Below are positions 7,022 through 14,759 of a stretch of 41,500 bases of DNA, piece by piece. The stretch is from UBA7672 sp036733305 (GTDB lineage: Bacteria; Pseudomonadota; Alphaproteobacteria; Caulobacterales; Hyphomonadaceae). The notes beneath the pieces were generated by a model. It did no database searches, had not been told where the DNA came from, and saw only the letters and a program-made list of their open reading frames with translations. The stretch spans positions 1-41,500 of the forward strand of contig DAINAT010000018.1 of NCBI GenBank assembly GCA_036733305.1, given 5' to 3'. A program made the position numbers and the translations under genes. Each line of letters begins with the position of its first letter. Positions within the stretch are counted from its first letter, which is position 1.

Positions 7022-8242
7022 CTAGTTGAAGATCTCGAACAGGCCGGCAGCGCCTTGACCGCCGCCGATGCACATCGTGACGACGCCGTACTTGGCCTTG
7101 CGGCGCTTGCCCTCGAGGAGCAGGTGGCCGGTGCAGCGTGCGCCGGTCACGCCGTACGGGTGGCCGATCGAGATCGAGCCGCCGTTGACGTTGTATTTCT
7201 CCGGGTCGATGCCCAGCTTGTCGCGCGAGTAGAGGCACTGCGAAGCAAACGCTTCGTTCAGTTCCCAGAGGTCGATGTCCTGAACCTTCAGGCCGTGACG
7301 GGCCAGCAGGCGCGGAACGGCGAACACCGGTCCGATACCCATCTCATCCGGCTCGCAGCCAGCAACGGCGAAGCCGCGGAAGGCGCCGAGCGGCTTCAGG
7401 CCGCGCTTCTCGGCTTCCTTGGCTTCCATCAGCACGAGCGCTGCGCCGCCGTCCGAGAACTGCGAGGCGTTGCCGGCGGTGACGTATTTGCCTTCGGCGA
7501 TTTTCTGGCCGCCCTTGAACACCGGCGCCAGCTTCTGCAGGTCGGCGAGGGTGGTTTGCGGACGGTTGCAATCGTCGCGCGTGACTTCGGTATCTTCGAT
7601 GGTGACCGCGCCCGTTTCCTTGTTGGTGACGGCGTACTTGGTCTTCATCGGCACGATCTCGTCGGCATACTTGCCGGCAGCTTGAGCTGCGGCGGTGCGC
7701 TGTTGCGATTGCAGGGCGTACTCGTCCTGATATTCGCGCGACACGCCGTAACGCTCGGCGACGATCTCGGCCGTTTCGATCATCGACATGTAGATCGCCG
7801 GGATCTTGGCGAGCAGTTTATCGTCGAGCGCGCGGTTGCGGCCGTCAGCCGAGAGCGGGCGCGGCGGGGCAAACTGGACGAGCGAGATCGACTCGACGCC
7901 GCCGCCGACCATGATGTCGGCGCCGTCGCGGATCTGGTGAGCGGCGAGGGCGATGGCGTTGAGGCCCGACGAGCAGAAGCGGTTGATCGTGCCGCCGGCA
8001 ACGGTTACCGGCATGTCGGCCCAGAGAGCGGCCTGACGGGCAATGTTGCCGCCCGTGGCGCCTTCAGGATTGGCGCAACCGAGGTACACGTCCTCGACTT
8101 CTTTCGGGTCGATACCAGCGCGCTCGACAGCGTGCTTGATCGCGTGTCCACCGAGAGCTGCACCATGGGTCAGGTTGAACCCGCCCCGCACCGATTTCGC
8201 CAGCCCCGTGCGAGCCGTCGAAACGATCACTGCCTCACGCAT
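7022..8242 (-). CDS. Thiolase (acetyl-CoA C-acyltransferase)
   Basis: The 406-residue enzyme has all thiolase landmarks: nucleophile Cys90 in NRFCSSGLNA, GGVESIS, His361 in SIGHPYGVTGA and the second Cys391 in MCIGGGQG. Length is typical of degradative 3-ketoacyl-CoA thiolases, which cleave 3-ketoacyl-CoA to acetyl-CoA and a shortened acyl-CoA in the cytosol. ATG 8240-8242 is unambiguous. The downstream SDR may be cotranscribed in part. A hydroxyacyl-CoA dehydrogenase partner is not adjacent. Confidence 0.95.
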   Translation of the reverse strand: MREAVIVSTARTGLAKSVRGGFNLTHGAALGGHAIKHAVERAGIDPKEVEDVYLGCANPEGATGGNIARQAALWADMPVTVAGGTINRFCSSGLNAIALAAHQIRDGADIMVGGGVESISLVQFAPPRPLSADGRNRALDDKLLAKIPAIYMSMIETAEIVAERYGVSREYQDEYALQSQQRTAAAQAAGKYADEIVPMKTKYAVTNKETGAVTIEDTEVTRDDCNRPQTTLADLQKLAPVFKGGQKIAEGKYVTAGNASQFSDGGAALVLMEAKEAEKRGLKPLGAFRGFAVAGCEPDEMGIGPVFAVPRLLARHGLKVQDIDLWELNEAFASQCLYSRDKLGIDPEKYNVNGGSISIGHPYGVTGARCTGHLLLEGKRRKAKYGVVTMCIGGGQGAAGLFEIFN

Positions 8243-8320
8243 TAAAGTCCTCCGTACCGGTTTTTCAGTTATTCGTTGAAGGTAGCTTTAGCGCCAGACT
8301 TCGGGCGAATGCAACTGAAG

Positions 8321-8349
8321 CCGCCCGGCAGGCAGGGCCTACCGGGCGG
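8321..8349 (-). terminator. Hairpin downstream of the Thr-rich secreted protein
   Basis: CCGCCCGG (8321-8328) pairs with CCGGGCGG (8342-8349), extended inside by AGGC/GCCT around a 3-nt loop. It lies about 32 nt past the stop of the minus-strand gene at 8381. No long T tract follows on either strand. Confidence 0.5.
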
Positions 8350-8380
8350 TATTCAGCGTGCAAATTCAGGCGACAGGCGA

Positions 8381-8824
8381 TCAGCCGCCCGACTTCTCAG
8401 TTGTGGTAGTGGTGGTCGTGATGGTGGTCGGCTGGCTGACCGGGGTGGCCAGCATGGCTTCGTGCTGGGCCTTCACGATGTCTGCCGTGGTGTAGTTTTT
8501 CTTGGTTTCAACGATGGCCTGTACCTCAGGCGCGCGCGGATTGGCCGGGTCCAGGGCAGGGCGATCCGAGGCAGGGGCAGCGATTTCCGTCCTGGTTTCA
8601 ACCGTAACGGTCGGGGTTTCGGTAACCTCTGTTTCGACCGTCACATCGGTCGACGGCTGTGGTGTTGCGATATCAACCGTAGCGGTGGTTTCGACGGCGG
8701 AGGGTTCTGCGCCTTGAACGATGATCTGGCCCTGCGCGGTTTCCGGAGCGGTCGGCGGCTGTTGCGCAAAGGCGGGTGCAGCCGCGAAAGCAACGGCGAG
8801 CGTCGAGACGAGAAGAATTTTCAT
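8381..8824 (-). CDS. Secreted Thr/Val-rich hypothetical protein
   Basis: This 147-residue protein has a clear signal peptide (MKILLVSTLAVAFAAAP, cleavage near AFA-QQ). The mature part is low-complexity, rich in Thr, Val, Glu and Pro, and ends in a run of threonines (TTTTTTTEKSGG). No conserved domain is recognised. It is probably an unstructured periplasmic or surface protein. Its start at 8822-8824 is divergent from the dipeptidase gene across 146 bp. Confidence 0.7.
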   Translation of the reverse strand: MKILLVSTLAVAFAAAPAFAQQPPTAPETAQGQIIVQGAEPSAVETTATVDIATPQPSTDVTVETEVTETPTVTVETRTEIAAPASDRPALDPANPRAPEVQAIVETKKNYTTADIVKAQHEAMLATPVSQPTTITTTTTTTEKSGG

Positions 8825-8970
8825 GAGATGCGCCTTCCAGAGCTACAGATAGTTGCCTGCTATGAAAGGCGTGAGGCGGTGGTTCGTTCCAGCTTGTCTG
8901 GTTTGTCATGTTCTCGGCCCGTAACGTCAGGCGGATTGCGGCAGGACCGCACTGACATAGATTGGGCGAC

Positions 8971-9759
8971 ATGAGTCTCGATCTGGCGGCCCTGAAGTTG
9001 AAAACGGTTCCGCCCTCGGCCGAAGTCCTCGCGCGGAAGGCGGGGTATCGCGAGGGTGTGCCGATCGCGTTCGATGGCGCGCTGGCTGGTGAGGCCTGCG
9101 TCGAGGTGCGTGCGCTCGGCATCAAGGGTGACAACCACTACAACACGCCCCGGAACCCGCCCTACTATGTCAGCGTGCCGGGCTCGGTGGCCGAGCTGTA
9201 TCTGCGCAAGTCGGTGGCTGCGAAGCTGGTGGACGTGAACACGCGGCTGAAGTCGCTCAGCATCGAGCTCTACCTGTTCGACGCGTGGCGGCCACAGGCG
9301 ATCCAGCGCTATTTCCACGACGTCTGGTTCCCCGAATGGCTGCTGCAGCGTCATCCGCATCTGGCGGGCCAGGCGCTGGTGGATGAAGTCGAGAAGTACT
9401 GGGCCGCGCCAACAGCCGGTCCCAATTCGCCTTCACCCCATTCCACCGGCGGCGCGCTCGATCTCACCCTGATGTTCAGCGACACGCGCCAGCCGCTCTA
9501 CATGGGCGGCATCTTCGATGATCTGACCGAGGAAGCCTGGACAGACGGGTTCGAGCGCAAGGGCTGCGTGTCGATGTCCGACGAGGAAGCGCGTGCCAAC
9601 AGGCGGCTTCTCTACTGGGCGATGACGGAAGCAGGCTTCGCGAACAACCCCACTGAATGGTGGCATTACTCGTGGGGCGACCAGATGTGGGCCAGGCTGG
9701 GCGGGCATGCCGCCGCCCACTATGGCGAGTGCGATCCGGCGCTAGAGCAGCGGGCTTAA
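8971..9759 (+). CDS. VanX-like M15 D-Ala-D-Ala dipeptidase
   Basis: The 262-residue protein keeps the full peptidase M15D active site. The substrate-binding Arg107 lies in FDAWRP, zinc ligands His157 and Asp164 in SPHSTGGALDLTL, and the catalytic Glu229 and zinc ligand His232 in EWWHYSWGD. These correspond to VanX Arg71, His116, Asp123, Glu181 and His184. Members cleave D-Ala-D-Ala during peptidoglycan turnover or nutrient scavenging. I see no secretion signal, so it may act in the cytosol as E. coli DdpX does. ATG 8971 is preferred over a TTG at 8962. There is no vanH/vanA context, so glycopeptide resistance is not implied. Confidence 0.92.
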   Translation: MSLDLAALKLKTVPPSAEVLARKAGYREGVPIAFDGALAGEACVEVRALGIKGDNHYNTPRNPPYYVSVPGSVAELYLRKSVAAKLVDVNTRLKSLSIELYLFDAWRPQAIQRYFHDVWFPEWLLQRHPHLAGQALVDEVEKYWAAPTAGPNSPSPHSTGGALDLTLMFSDTRQPLYMGGIFDDLTEEAWTDGFERKGCVSMSDEEARANRRLLYWAMTEAGFANNPTEWWHYSWGDQMWARLGGHAAAHYGECDPALEQRA

Positions 9760-9814
9760 GACCCCGGCAACCTTAACAGGTCACTGTGGCCCTGCAGAAG
9801 ATTGCGGGGCCGGA

Positions 9815-10240
9815 ATGCTGAACGCGTTCGTTAAACACGTTTCCAAAACGACAGGACTTCCGTTCGAGACGGCGGAAGCCGCCATTGGGATCGTGCTGAA
9901 CGCCGCCGACCGGCAAGGCGCCCCGATGGCTGACGAGATTTTCGAACGCGTGCCGGGCGCGCGTGTTCTGGCCGCGAACATGGGTTCGCAGGTCGGCGCA
10001 GCAACGGGCGTCATCGCGCGCCTGATCGAACGCACCCCGGGCGGCCGTACGGCTGTTGCGGAACAGGTCATTCGCGACCTGCAAAAGCAGGGTCTCGGGC
10101 ACAAGGAAATTGGCCGCCTCTACCCGGCGATCGGGAAGTACGCGGAATCTGCTTTTGGCGTTTCGGGCATCGGCCATCTGGGCGACATGCTTGGAACAAT
10201 GAGCCCAGGCTCGGCCACACCGGTTAGTAGCGTAGCGTAG
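9815..10240 (+). CDS. Hypothetical helical protein
   Basis: This 141-residue, mostly helical protein begins MLNAFVKHVSKTTGLPFETAEAAI. The pattern of a helix with PMADEIFERVPGA followed by a Gly-rich stretch loosely recalls DUF2267/DUF2780-type proteins, but I cannot assign it. There is no signal peptide or membrane segment. Composition matches neighbouring genes, and a strong terminator lies 26 nt downstream, so it is probably real. The ribosome-binding site is weak. Confidence 0.6.
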   Translation: MLNAFVKHVSKTTGLPFETAEAAIGIVLNAADRQGAPMADEIFERVPGARVLAANMGSQVGAATGVIARLIERTPGGRTAVAEQVIRDLQKQGLGHKEIGRLYPAIGKYAESAFGVSGIGHLGDMLGTMSPGSATPVSSVA

Positions 10241-10265
10241 AATAACAGTAGAGTTCCACAATCTG

Positions 10266-10297
10266 GCGGGCGGCCCTCGGGTCGCCCGCTTTCGTTT
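10266..10297 (+). terminator. Rho-independent terminator
   Basis: GCGGGCG (10266-10272) pairs with CGCCCGC (10283-10289), and the loop can pair further (CCC/GGG). The stem is followed by TTTCGTTTG. It terminates the gene ending at 10240. Confidence 0.8.
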
Positions 10298-10309
10298 GTC
10301 CGCGCTGCG

Positions 10310-10323
10310 ATACTGCGCAGTAT
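10310..10323. promoter_or_regulatory. Perfect 14-bp palindrome ATACTGCGCAGTAT
   Basis: The palindrome is perfect over 14 bp and extends to TGC/GCA outside one mismatched pair on each side. It looks like a protein-binding site but lies between two gene 3' ends, where no promoter is expected. Confidence 0.4.
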
Positions 10324-10499
10324 GGCATCCAGCTTCTCTGTCGCTATTCTTCGGAAAAATTCGCGCAACCGGCGGAACCGCCTCTGGGGCGGGACGTATA
10401 TTAGGCGATCTTCCCGGCGCGGCGGTCTTATCCGTCCCCCCCGACACCCCCAGATCGCGCGTCGGGAAGACGCCTTGCTTCAGAACGCAACAACATAAG

Positions 10500-10528
10500 C
10501 GCCCGCCCGATCAGTGATCGCACGGGCG
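10500..10528 (-). terminator. Hairpin after the AMIN/TPR-like gene
   Basis: CGCCCG (10500-10505) pairs with CGGGCG (10523-10528), and CGATC (10508-10512) with GATCG (10516-10520). On the minus strand it is followed by CTTATGTTGTTG. It lies about 20 nt past the stop of the minus-strand gene at 10549. Confidence 0.6.
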
Positions 10529-10548
10529 TTGTCGTGTTTAGGGTTGGA

Positions 10549-11682
10549 CTAGTGCGCCGGCTTGGGAACGGGCGCGGTCGGAAGCGGAAGCTCTATATCC
10601 GTTTCCTTGTCATCCGGCGTCGCCGAGATCCGACCAGTGATCGTCGCGCGGATGGCGTCGTTAGGCGCCGCAAGCGAGGCCGAGACGAACCCAGCCTGCG
10701 CTGTCTCCGTGTCGCCCGCCTTCTCCGCCAGCATGGCGCGACCCAGCACGACGCGCCAATCCTGTGGCGTGATCGCGGCGAGCTGATCAAGGCGGTTCTT
10801 CGCTTCGTCCAGTTTCCCCGCATCAACCAGGCACAGCGCGTGGTCGCCCATGGCGGCTAGCGCCCAGGCGTCCTTCGCCAGTTCATCGGCAGCGGTCGAG
10901 CATCGCGCCGCGTCGATGCCAGCCATCGCAGCAGCTGTCGTTGCTACGGCGGAAGGTGCGGGAGCGGGGACAGGGGCATGAGCTGGCGCTGCAGCCGCAT
11001 GAGCCGCCGGCGCCGGATGCGATTCCAGTTGATCCTTCGCCTCGTGCTTGGGGTGCGGGTCCTCGGCTGGAGCCGGTGCGATAGGCGCAGGCGTGATGGG
11101 TGTCGCTGCCGCCGGATGCACGGGCTGCGCGACCGGCGTTACTGGCGCAACAGCTTTAACGGGCGTTGGCGCGGGAGCAGCTTGCGTTGTGGCCACGGGT
11201 TGCGGAGCAGCGGGTCTCTGAGGTGCGGGAATGCTCGCACCCATCAGCGACGTTGCTGCCTGAAGCTTCGGCTCGGCCAGTTTCGCCTCGATCATGATCG
11301 CATTGCGATAGATGATCGTGGACGGATTGCTCAGGGCGACGCCCGACAGGGTGAGCTTGCCGGAGGCGGCTTCAACCCGCGTTACCAGCGACCCCGTCGG
11401 CGGCGACAGGTTCAGCGTGTTGAACAGCAGGCCGTCAACCTCAAGCGTCAGCGTTTCGCCGGTGCTTTTGACGCTGGCCGCGCCGGGCTGTTGCGACAGC
11501 TTCACAAGGATCGACACGTTCTCGCCGTCACGGGAGACCTGGATGTCATTGATGCGGGCGTTGAATGCGCCCGTGGCTTGTGCGGGCTTGGCCGGCGCGG
11601 GGGCCGATTGCGCATAGGCCGGGATGGCGCTGATGGTCAGCGCCGCGACTGAGCAGGCGAATGAGAATCGCGTCCGCAGCAT
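10549..11682 (-). CDS. Exported AMIN-like / Pro-Ala linker / TPR-like protein
   Basis: The 377-residue protein has a signal peptide (cleavage near AYA-QS, residue 24). A beta-rich domain at about 38-135 (INDIQVSRDGENVSILVKLS and LTLEVDGLLFNTLNL) resembles AMIN domains, which bind peptidoglycan in AmiC and PilQ. A long Pro/Ala-rich linker (about 150-255) follows, probably spanning the periplasm. The C-terminal helical part (about 265-350, CLVDAGKLDEAKNRLDQL) looks like TPR repeats. It is probably a periplasmic scaffold for cell wall or envelope assembly. The AMIN assignment is by eye. Confidence 0.7.
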   Translation of the reverse strand: MLRTRFSFACSVAALTISAIPAYAQSAPAPAKPAQATGAFNARINDIQVSRDGENVSILVKLSQQPGAASVKSTGETLTLEVDGLLFNTLNLSPPTGSLVTRVEAASGKLTLSGVALSNPSTIIYRNAIMIEAKLAEPKLQAATSLMGASIPAPQRPAAPQPVATTQAAPAPTPVKAVAPVTPVAQPVHPAAATPITPAPIAPAPAEDPHPKHEAKDQLESHPAPAAHAAAAPAHAPVPAPAPSAVATTAAAMAGIDAARCSTAADELAKDAWALAAMGDHALCLVDAGKLDEAKNRLDQLAAITPQDWRVVLGRAMLAEKAGDTETAQAGFVSASLAAPNDAIRATITGRISATPDDKETDIELPLPTAPVPKPAH

Positions 11683-11706
11683 CCTTCAGCGGGTACGCCT
11701 GAGGCG

Positions 11707-11731
11707 TTAATGAGCGGTTAGCCTTGCTTAA
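11707..11731. promoter_or_regulatory. CtrA-like box cluster (TTAA-N7-TTAG-N6-TTAA)
   Basis: TTAA (11707-11710), seven bases, TTAG (11718-11721), six bases, TTAA (11728-11731). The first pair is one base off the alphaproteobacterial CtrA consensus TTAA-N7-TTAA. It lies in the 80-bp gap between the divergent genes at 11682 and 11763. Confidence 0.35.
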
Positions 11732-11762
11732 CGCAGCGGCCGATCCGGGTTAGGCTGAGGCC

Positions 11763-12071
11763 ATGAGCGATCAGACACTGGCCATCCTGAAGCAAATCCC
11801 CGCGGCGGATCTTGGCGGCCCCGATGCTCCGGACCCCGAGCTGTGTGCTGCGGCGGCTATCCGTGCGCTGGGTGAGGCGGCGGGGGAGGGTTTCCGTATG
11901 AACTCGCTGGCCCTCGATGTGGCATCGCACGCCATCGGCGTCGGCATGGTCGAGCTGTCGGCGAAAACCGACAAGCGGACGCGGTCGATCATCTTCGTAT
12001 CGCTGGAAGCTCGCATGGGCGCCGCGATGGTCTTCTCGGCGCAGGGCCTGTTCAGCGCTATCCGCGATTAG
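11763..12071 (+). CDS. Small hypothetical protein, hotdog-like
   Basis: This 102-residue protein starts at ATG 11763, with a GAGG just upstream. The C-terminal half (VGMVELSAKTDKRT, then FVSLEARMGAAMVFSAQGLF) resembles the long beta-strand region of hotdog thioesterases of the PaaI type, but the protein is shorter than usual and no catalytic residue can be named. It converges on the crotonase with an 11-nt gap. It might act on an acyl-CoA, given that neighbour, but this is speculation. Confidence 0.55.
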   Translation: MSDQTLAILKQIPAADLGGPDAPDPELCAAAAIRALGEAAGEGFRMNSLALDVASHAIGVGMVELSAKTDKRTRSIIFVSLEARMGAAMVFSAQGLFSAIRD

Positions 12072-12082
12072 AGCGGCCCAAG

Positions 12083-12931
12083 CTAGAGCGGGGTGTCCTT
12101 GATCGGCAGAAGATCCGGGAAGTCCGCATCGCGCTTTTCGGCCTTGGCGGTGAACGCCTCTTTCATGTGTGCGCCGGAAAGCATCGCCGCATTCCACACG
12201 CCGATATAGTCGAGCGCATCCGCGATCGTGTGATCGCGGGCATAGTTGATCATCACCTTGGAACCGGTAACCGCCAGCGGGCTCTTGGTTGCGATCTCGC
12301 GCGCGATCGCGGTGGCGTGCGCCAGCATCTCTTCCTGCGTGTCGAATACCTCGTTGACGAGCCCAAGCTCTTTGGCCTTCACGGCAGAGAGGCGCTCGCC
12401 CGTGTAAGCGATCTGGCGGACCCAGCCTTCCGGCATCAGCTTGGTCAGGCGCGGGAAGGTGCCGACGTCGGCGGTCATGCCGATATTGATCTCGTGGATC
12501 GTGAAGAACGCATCCTTCGTCGCAAAGCGGAAATCGCACGCCGTCACCATGTCGACGCCCGCGCCGATGCATCCGCCCTGAACGCAGGCGATCACCGGCA
12601 TGCGCGCCTGCTCGAAGCAGGTGAACGCGTCCTGCAGCGGCCGCAGGTTCGCGCGGAATTGCTCAGCCCGCAGGTGCGGATCGGCGCGCTCGCCCGTGAT
12701 GCCATCGGGCCGCGCAAAGACGGCCAGGTCCATTCCGGCGGTGAAATGCTTGCCCGTCGAAGACAGGATGATCACCCGCGCCTTTGCGCCCCGGTCGATC
12801 TCGCGGACGATGGCCGGCAATTCCACCCAGGCCGCCGGCGTGAACGTGTTGAACTGGTCCGGCCGGTTCATGCGCAGATGCGCCACGCGATCCGTGATCG
12901 ACACGTCAAAACATGTGGGCTGGGCGCTCAT
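12083..12931 (-). CDS. Crotonase family, delta3,5-delta2,4-dienoyl-CoA isomerase type
   Basis: The 282-residue protein has the crotonase oxyanion-hole segments HFTAGMDLAVF (62-72) and QGGCIGAGVDMV (118-129). ACDFR, IHEINIG and ADVGT supply Asp133, Glu147 and Asp155. These align with the three acidic residues (Asp176, Glu196, Asp204) that define mammalian dienoyl-CoA isomerase ECH1. It would shift double bonds in odd-position unsaturated fatty acyl-CoAs, feeding beta-oxidation in the cytosol. ATG 12929-12931 is clear. The thiolase and acyl-CoA dehydrogenase of this window are on separate transcripts. Confidence 0.88.
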   Translation of the reverse strand: MSAQPTCFDVSITDRVAHLRMNRPDQFNTFTPAAWVELPAIVREIDRGAKARVIILSSTGKHFTAGMDLAVFARPDGITGERADPHLRAEQFRANLRPLQDAFTCFEQARMPVIACVQGGCIGAGVDMVTACDFRFATKDAFFTIHEINIGMTADVGTFPRLTKLMPEGWVRQIAYTGERLSAVKAKELGLVNEVFDTQEEMLAHATAIAREIATKSPLAVTGSKVMINYARDHTIADALDYIGVWNAAMLSGAHMKEAFTAKAEKRDADFPDLLPIKDTPL

Positions 12932-13042
12932 CTGCGTTTCCTTTGGCCGGCTCTGTAAGGCCCGGTTTGACGGATTAGGTCTTTCCGGTTCCTATCCGCC
13001 TCGCGGGGCGAGGGGAACCCTGCCCGTGGAGGGTGTGGTTTC

Positions 13043-13780
13043 ATGCGCGTGTGGCTGAAGAGGGCGTCTCTCGCGCTTGCCGTTGCGTTGGTCACCGCCA
13101 CCGCGGCGTCCGCGCAGGATTTCGGCAAGATCGCGTCGGATATCCTTCATAAGTCGCTTCCGGGCGACAAGGGCAACCTGTCCAAGGCCGATGTAACTTC
13201 GGGCTTGAAAGAGGCGCTGACGGTCGCCAGCAACCTGTCGGCCAAGCGCCTCGGCGCCAAGGACGGCTTCATGGGCGATCTCGCCGTGAAGATCCCGCTG
13301 CCGGGCGCGCTGGGGCAGGCGCAGAAGAAACTCCAGCCCTTCGGCATGGCGGGGCCGCTGGATGATCTCCAGCTGAAAGTGAACCGCGCCGCCGAGGCAG
13401 CTGTGCCCACAGCAAGCAAGCTGGTGGTGGACGCCGTCACCTCGATGTCATTCGACGACGCCATGGGCATCCTGCGCGGCGGGGATACAGCCGCCACCGA
13501 TTTCCTCCGCAAACGGACCGAGGCCAGCCTGCGACAATCCTTCCGCCCTTATTTCGACAAGGCGCTCACAACCTCCGGCGCGCTTGCCTCTGTAGACAGC
13601 GTGGTGGCGAAATACGGGGCAGGGCTCATCAAAACCGACGCCAAGACATGGCTTGCGGACAACGCTACGACTAGCGCCCTCAACGGATTGTTCTATTACG
13701 TCGCCCGTGAGGAGCAGTCGATTCGACGCGACCCGGTCAAGCGGACGAGCGACATCCTGCGTAAAGTGTTCGGAGGCTAG
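13043..13780 (+). CDS. DUF4197 family exported protein
   Basis: The 245-residue protein has a signal peptide (cleavage near ASA-QD, about 25) and the hallmarks of DUF4197: a GLKEALTVAS segment, KDGFMGD, VKIPLPG, then NRAAEAAVP and MSFDDAMGILRGGDTAATDFLR. Members are periplasmic or outer-membrane-associated proteins of unknown function, usually 220-250 residues. ATG 13043 follows GTGGAGGG at a spacing of about 9. The alpha/beta hydrolase gene begins 9 nt after its stop, so the two are probably cotranscribed. Confidence 0.9.
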   Translation: MRVWLKRASLALAVALVTATAASAQDFGKIASDILHKSLPGDKGNLSKADVTSGLKEALTVASNLSAKRLGAKDGFMGDLAVKIPLPGALGQAQKKLQPFGMAGPLDDLQLKVNRAAEAAVPTASKLVVDAVTSMSFDDAMGILRGGDTAATDFLRKRTEASLRQSFRPYFDKALTTSGALASVDSVVAKYGAGLIKTDAKTWLADNATTSALNGLFYYVAREEQSIRRDPVKRTSDILRKVFGG

Positions 13781-13789
13781 TCGCGCGCA

Positions 13790-14746
13790 ATGCGCAGGTT
13801 TCGCGTAAACATCAAGGACGGTGAGACGTCCGGCATAGCCTTTGGCGACCCCGTGCGGCCGATCGACGTGATGTGGCTGCACGCCACCGGCTTCAACGCG
13901 ATCACCTATGAGTCGATCCTTGAGCCGCTGGGCGGCCAGATGCACGCCGCCGCCCTCGACCTGCGCGGCCATGGCCGCTCCAAGCTGCCGGCCAATCCGC
14001 GCAAGATGAAATCGTGGAACAAGTTCCGTGACGACGTGATCCAGGTCCTCGAGAAGACAGCGCCGGATGGCGCGGTTCTCGGCGGCCACTCGATGGGCGC
14101 CACCGTAGCCCTGCTCGTCGCCGGCAAGCGCCCGGACCTCGTGCGCGGCCTAGTGCTCACTGACCCGGTGCTGCTCAAGAAGCGGATGACGCGGATCTAC
14201 AACATCCCGCTTGTGAACATGTTCATCCAGAAGAATGCCCTGTCGAAAGGCGCGCTCAAGCGCCGCCGCCAGTTCGGCTCGCCCAGCGAAGCAGCGGAGT
14301 CACTGCGCGGCCGCGGCGCCTTCAAGACATGGCGCGCACCCTTCCTCGACGATTATGTCGTCGACGGCGTGCTGCGTCAGGACAACGGCCAGTACGAACT
14401 GTCCTGCACCCCCGAATGGGAATCCGCCATTTACAACGCCCATCGCTACCGCCCGTGGGGCGCCCTGCGCCGCCTGCGCAAGAAGCGTATCCCGATCATC
14501 GTTCTGCAGGCCGACCGGGATTCCACCTCGCCCAGCGATCTGGACCAGCGCATCCACAATATTCGCCCCGACGCCGCGATCACCAAAGTGCCCGGCACCA
14601 CCCACTTCATCCCGATGGAGCGCCCCTATGTGGTGCGCGACGCGCTGAAGATGCTCTACGAAGCCATGATCGAAGGCCACACGCTGGTCGACTATGTCGG
14701 CGCCGTGAGACGCACCATCGACGACAGCGTCGGGATCATGGACTAG
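13790..14746 (+). CDS. Alpha/beta hydrolase
   Basis: The 318-residue protein has an HATGF oxyanion segment (31-35), DLRGHGRS, and the nucleophile elbow GGHSMG with Ser101. The catalytic Asp sits in QADRDSTS and the catalytic His in TTHFIPME. The triad is complete and length is normal. It is a cytosolic ester- or lipid-type hydrolase of undetermined substrate. It starts 9 nt after the DUF4197 gene and probably shares its promoter. Its stop codon and that of the convergent lpxL lie in one small hairpin (14744-14759). Confidence 0.9.
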   Translation: MRRFRVNIKDGETSGIAFGDPVRPIDVMWLHATGFNAITYESILEPLGGQMHAAALDLRGHGRSKLPANPRKMKSWNKFRDDVIQVLEKTAPDGAVLGGHSMGATVALLVAGKRPDLVRGLVLTDPVLLKKRMTRIYNIPLVNMFIQKNALSKGALKRRRQFGSPSEAAESLRGRGAFKTWRAPFLDDYVVDGVLRQDNGQYELSCTPEWESAIYNAHRYRPWGALRRLRKKRIPIIVLQADRDSTSPSDLDQRIHNIRPDAAITKVPGTTHFIPMERPYVVRDALKMLYEAMIEGHTLVDYVGAVRRTIDDSVGIMD

Positions 14747-14759
14747 CGCCTGGGCGCTA
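14744..14759. terminator. Hairpin spanning both stop codons of convergent genes
   Basis: TAGCGC (14744-14749) pairs perfectly with GCGCTA (14754-14759) around a CTGG loop. The arms contain the TAG of the plus-strand hydrolase and the TAG of minus-strand lpxL. No T tract follows, so termination is only possible. Confidence 0.4.

Larger units (their letters stand above)
10241..10548. other. 308-bp non-coding gap between convergent genes
   Basis: The gap holds a terminator (10266-10297), a perfect 14-bp palindrome (10310-10323) and a second hairpin (10500-10528). Short open frames are present (for example plus strand 10296-10517), but they lack a ribosome-binding site and protein-like composition, so no gene is called. 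Confidence 0.6.

Noticed and set aside
7055..8245. 396-codon open frame antisense to the thiolase
   Set aside because: The thiolase on the opposite strand has all catalytic motifs; the antisense product has no recognisable fold.
8971..9759. Vancomycin resistance gene
   Set aside because: VanX-type active site is present but vanH, vanA and the two-component regulators are absent, and Gram-negative outer membranes already exclude the drug.
10296..10517. 73-codon plus-strand frame after a terminator
   Set aside because: No ribosome-binding site, odd composition, and it spans two hairpins.
11718..12572. 284-codon minus-strand frame overlapping the crotonase
   Set aside because: It is a +1 shadow of the crotonase on the same strand; the true frame keeps all family motifs, so there is no frameshift.
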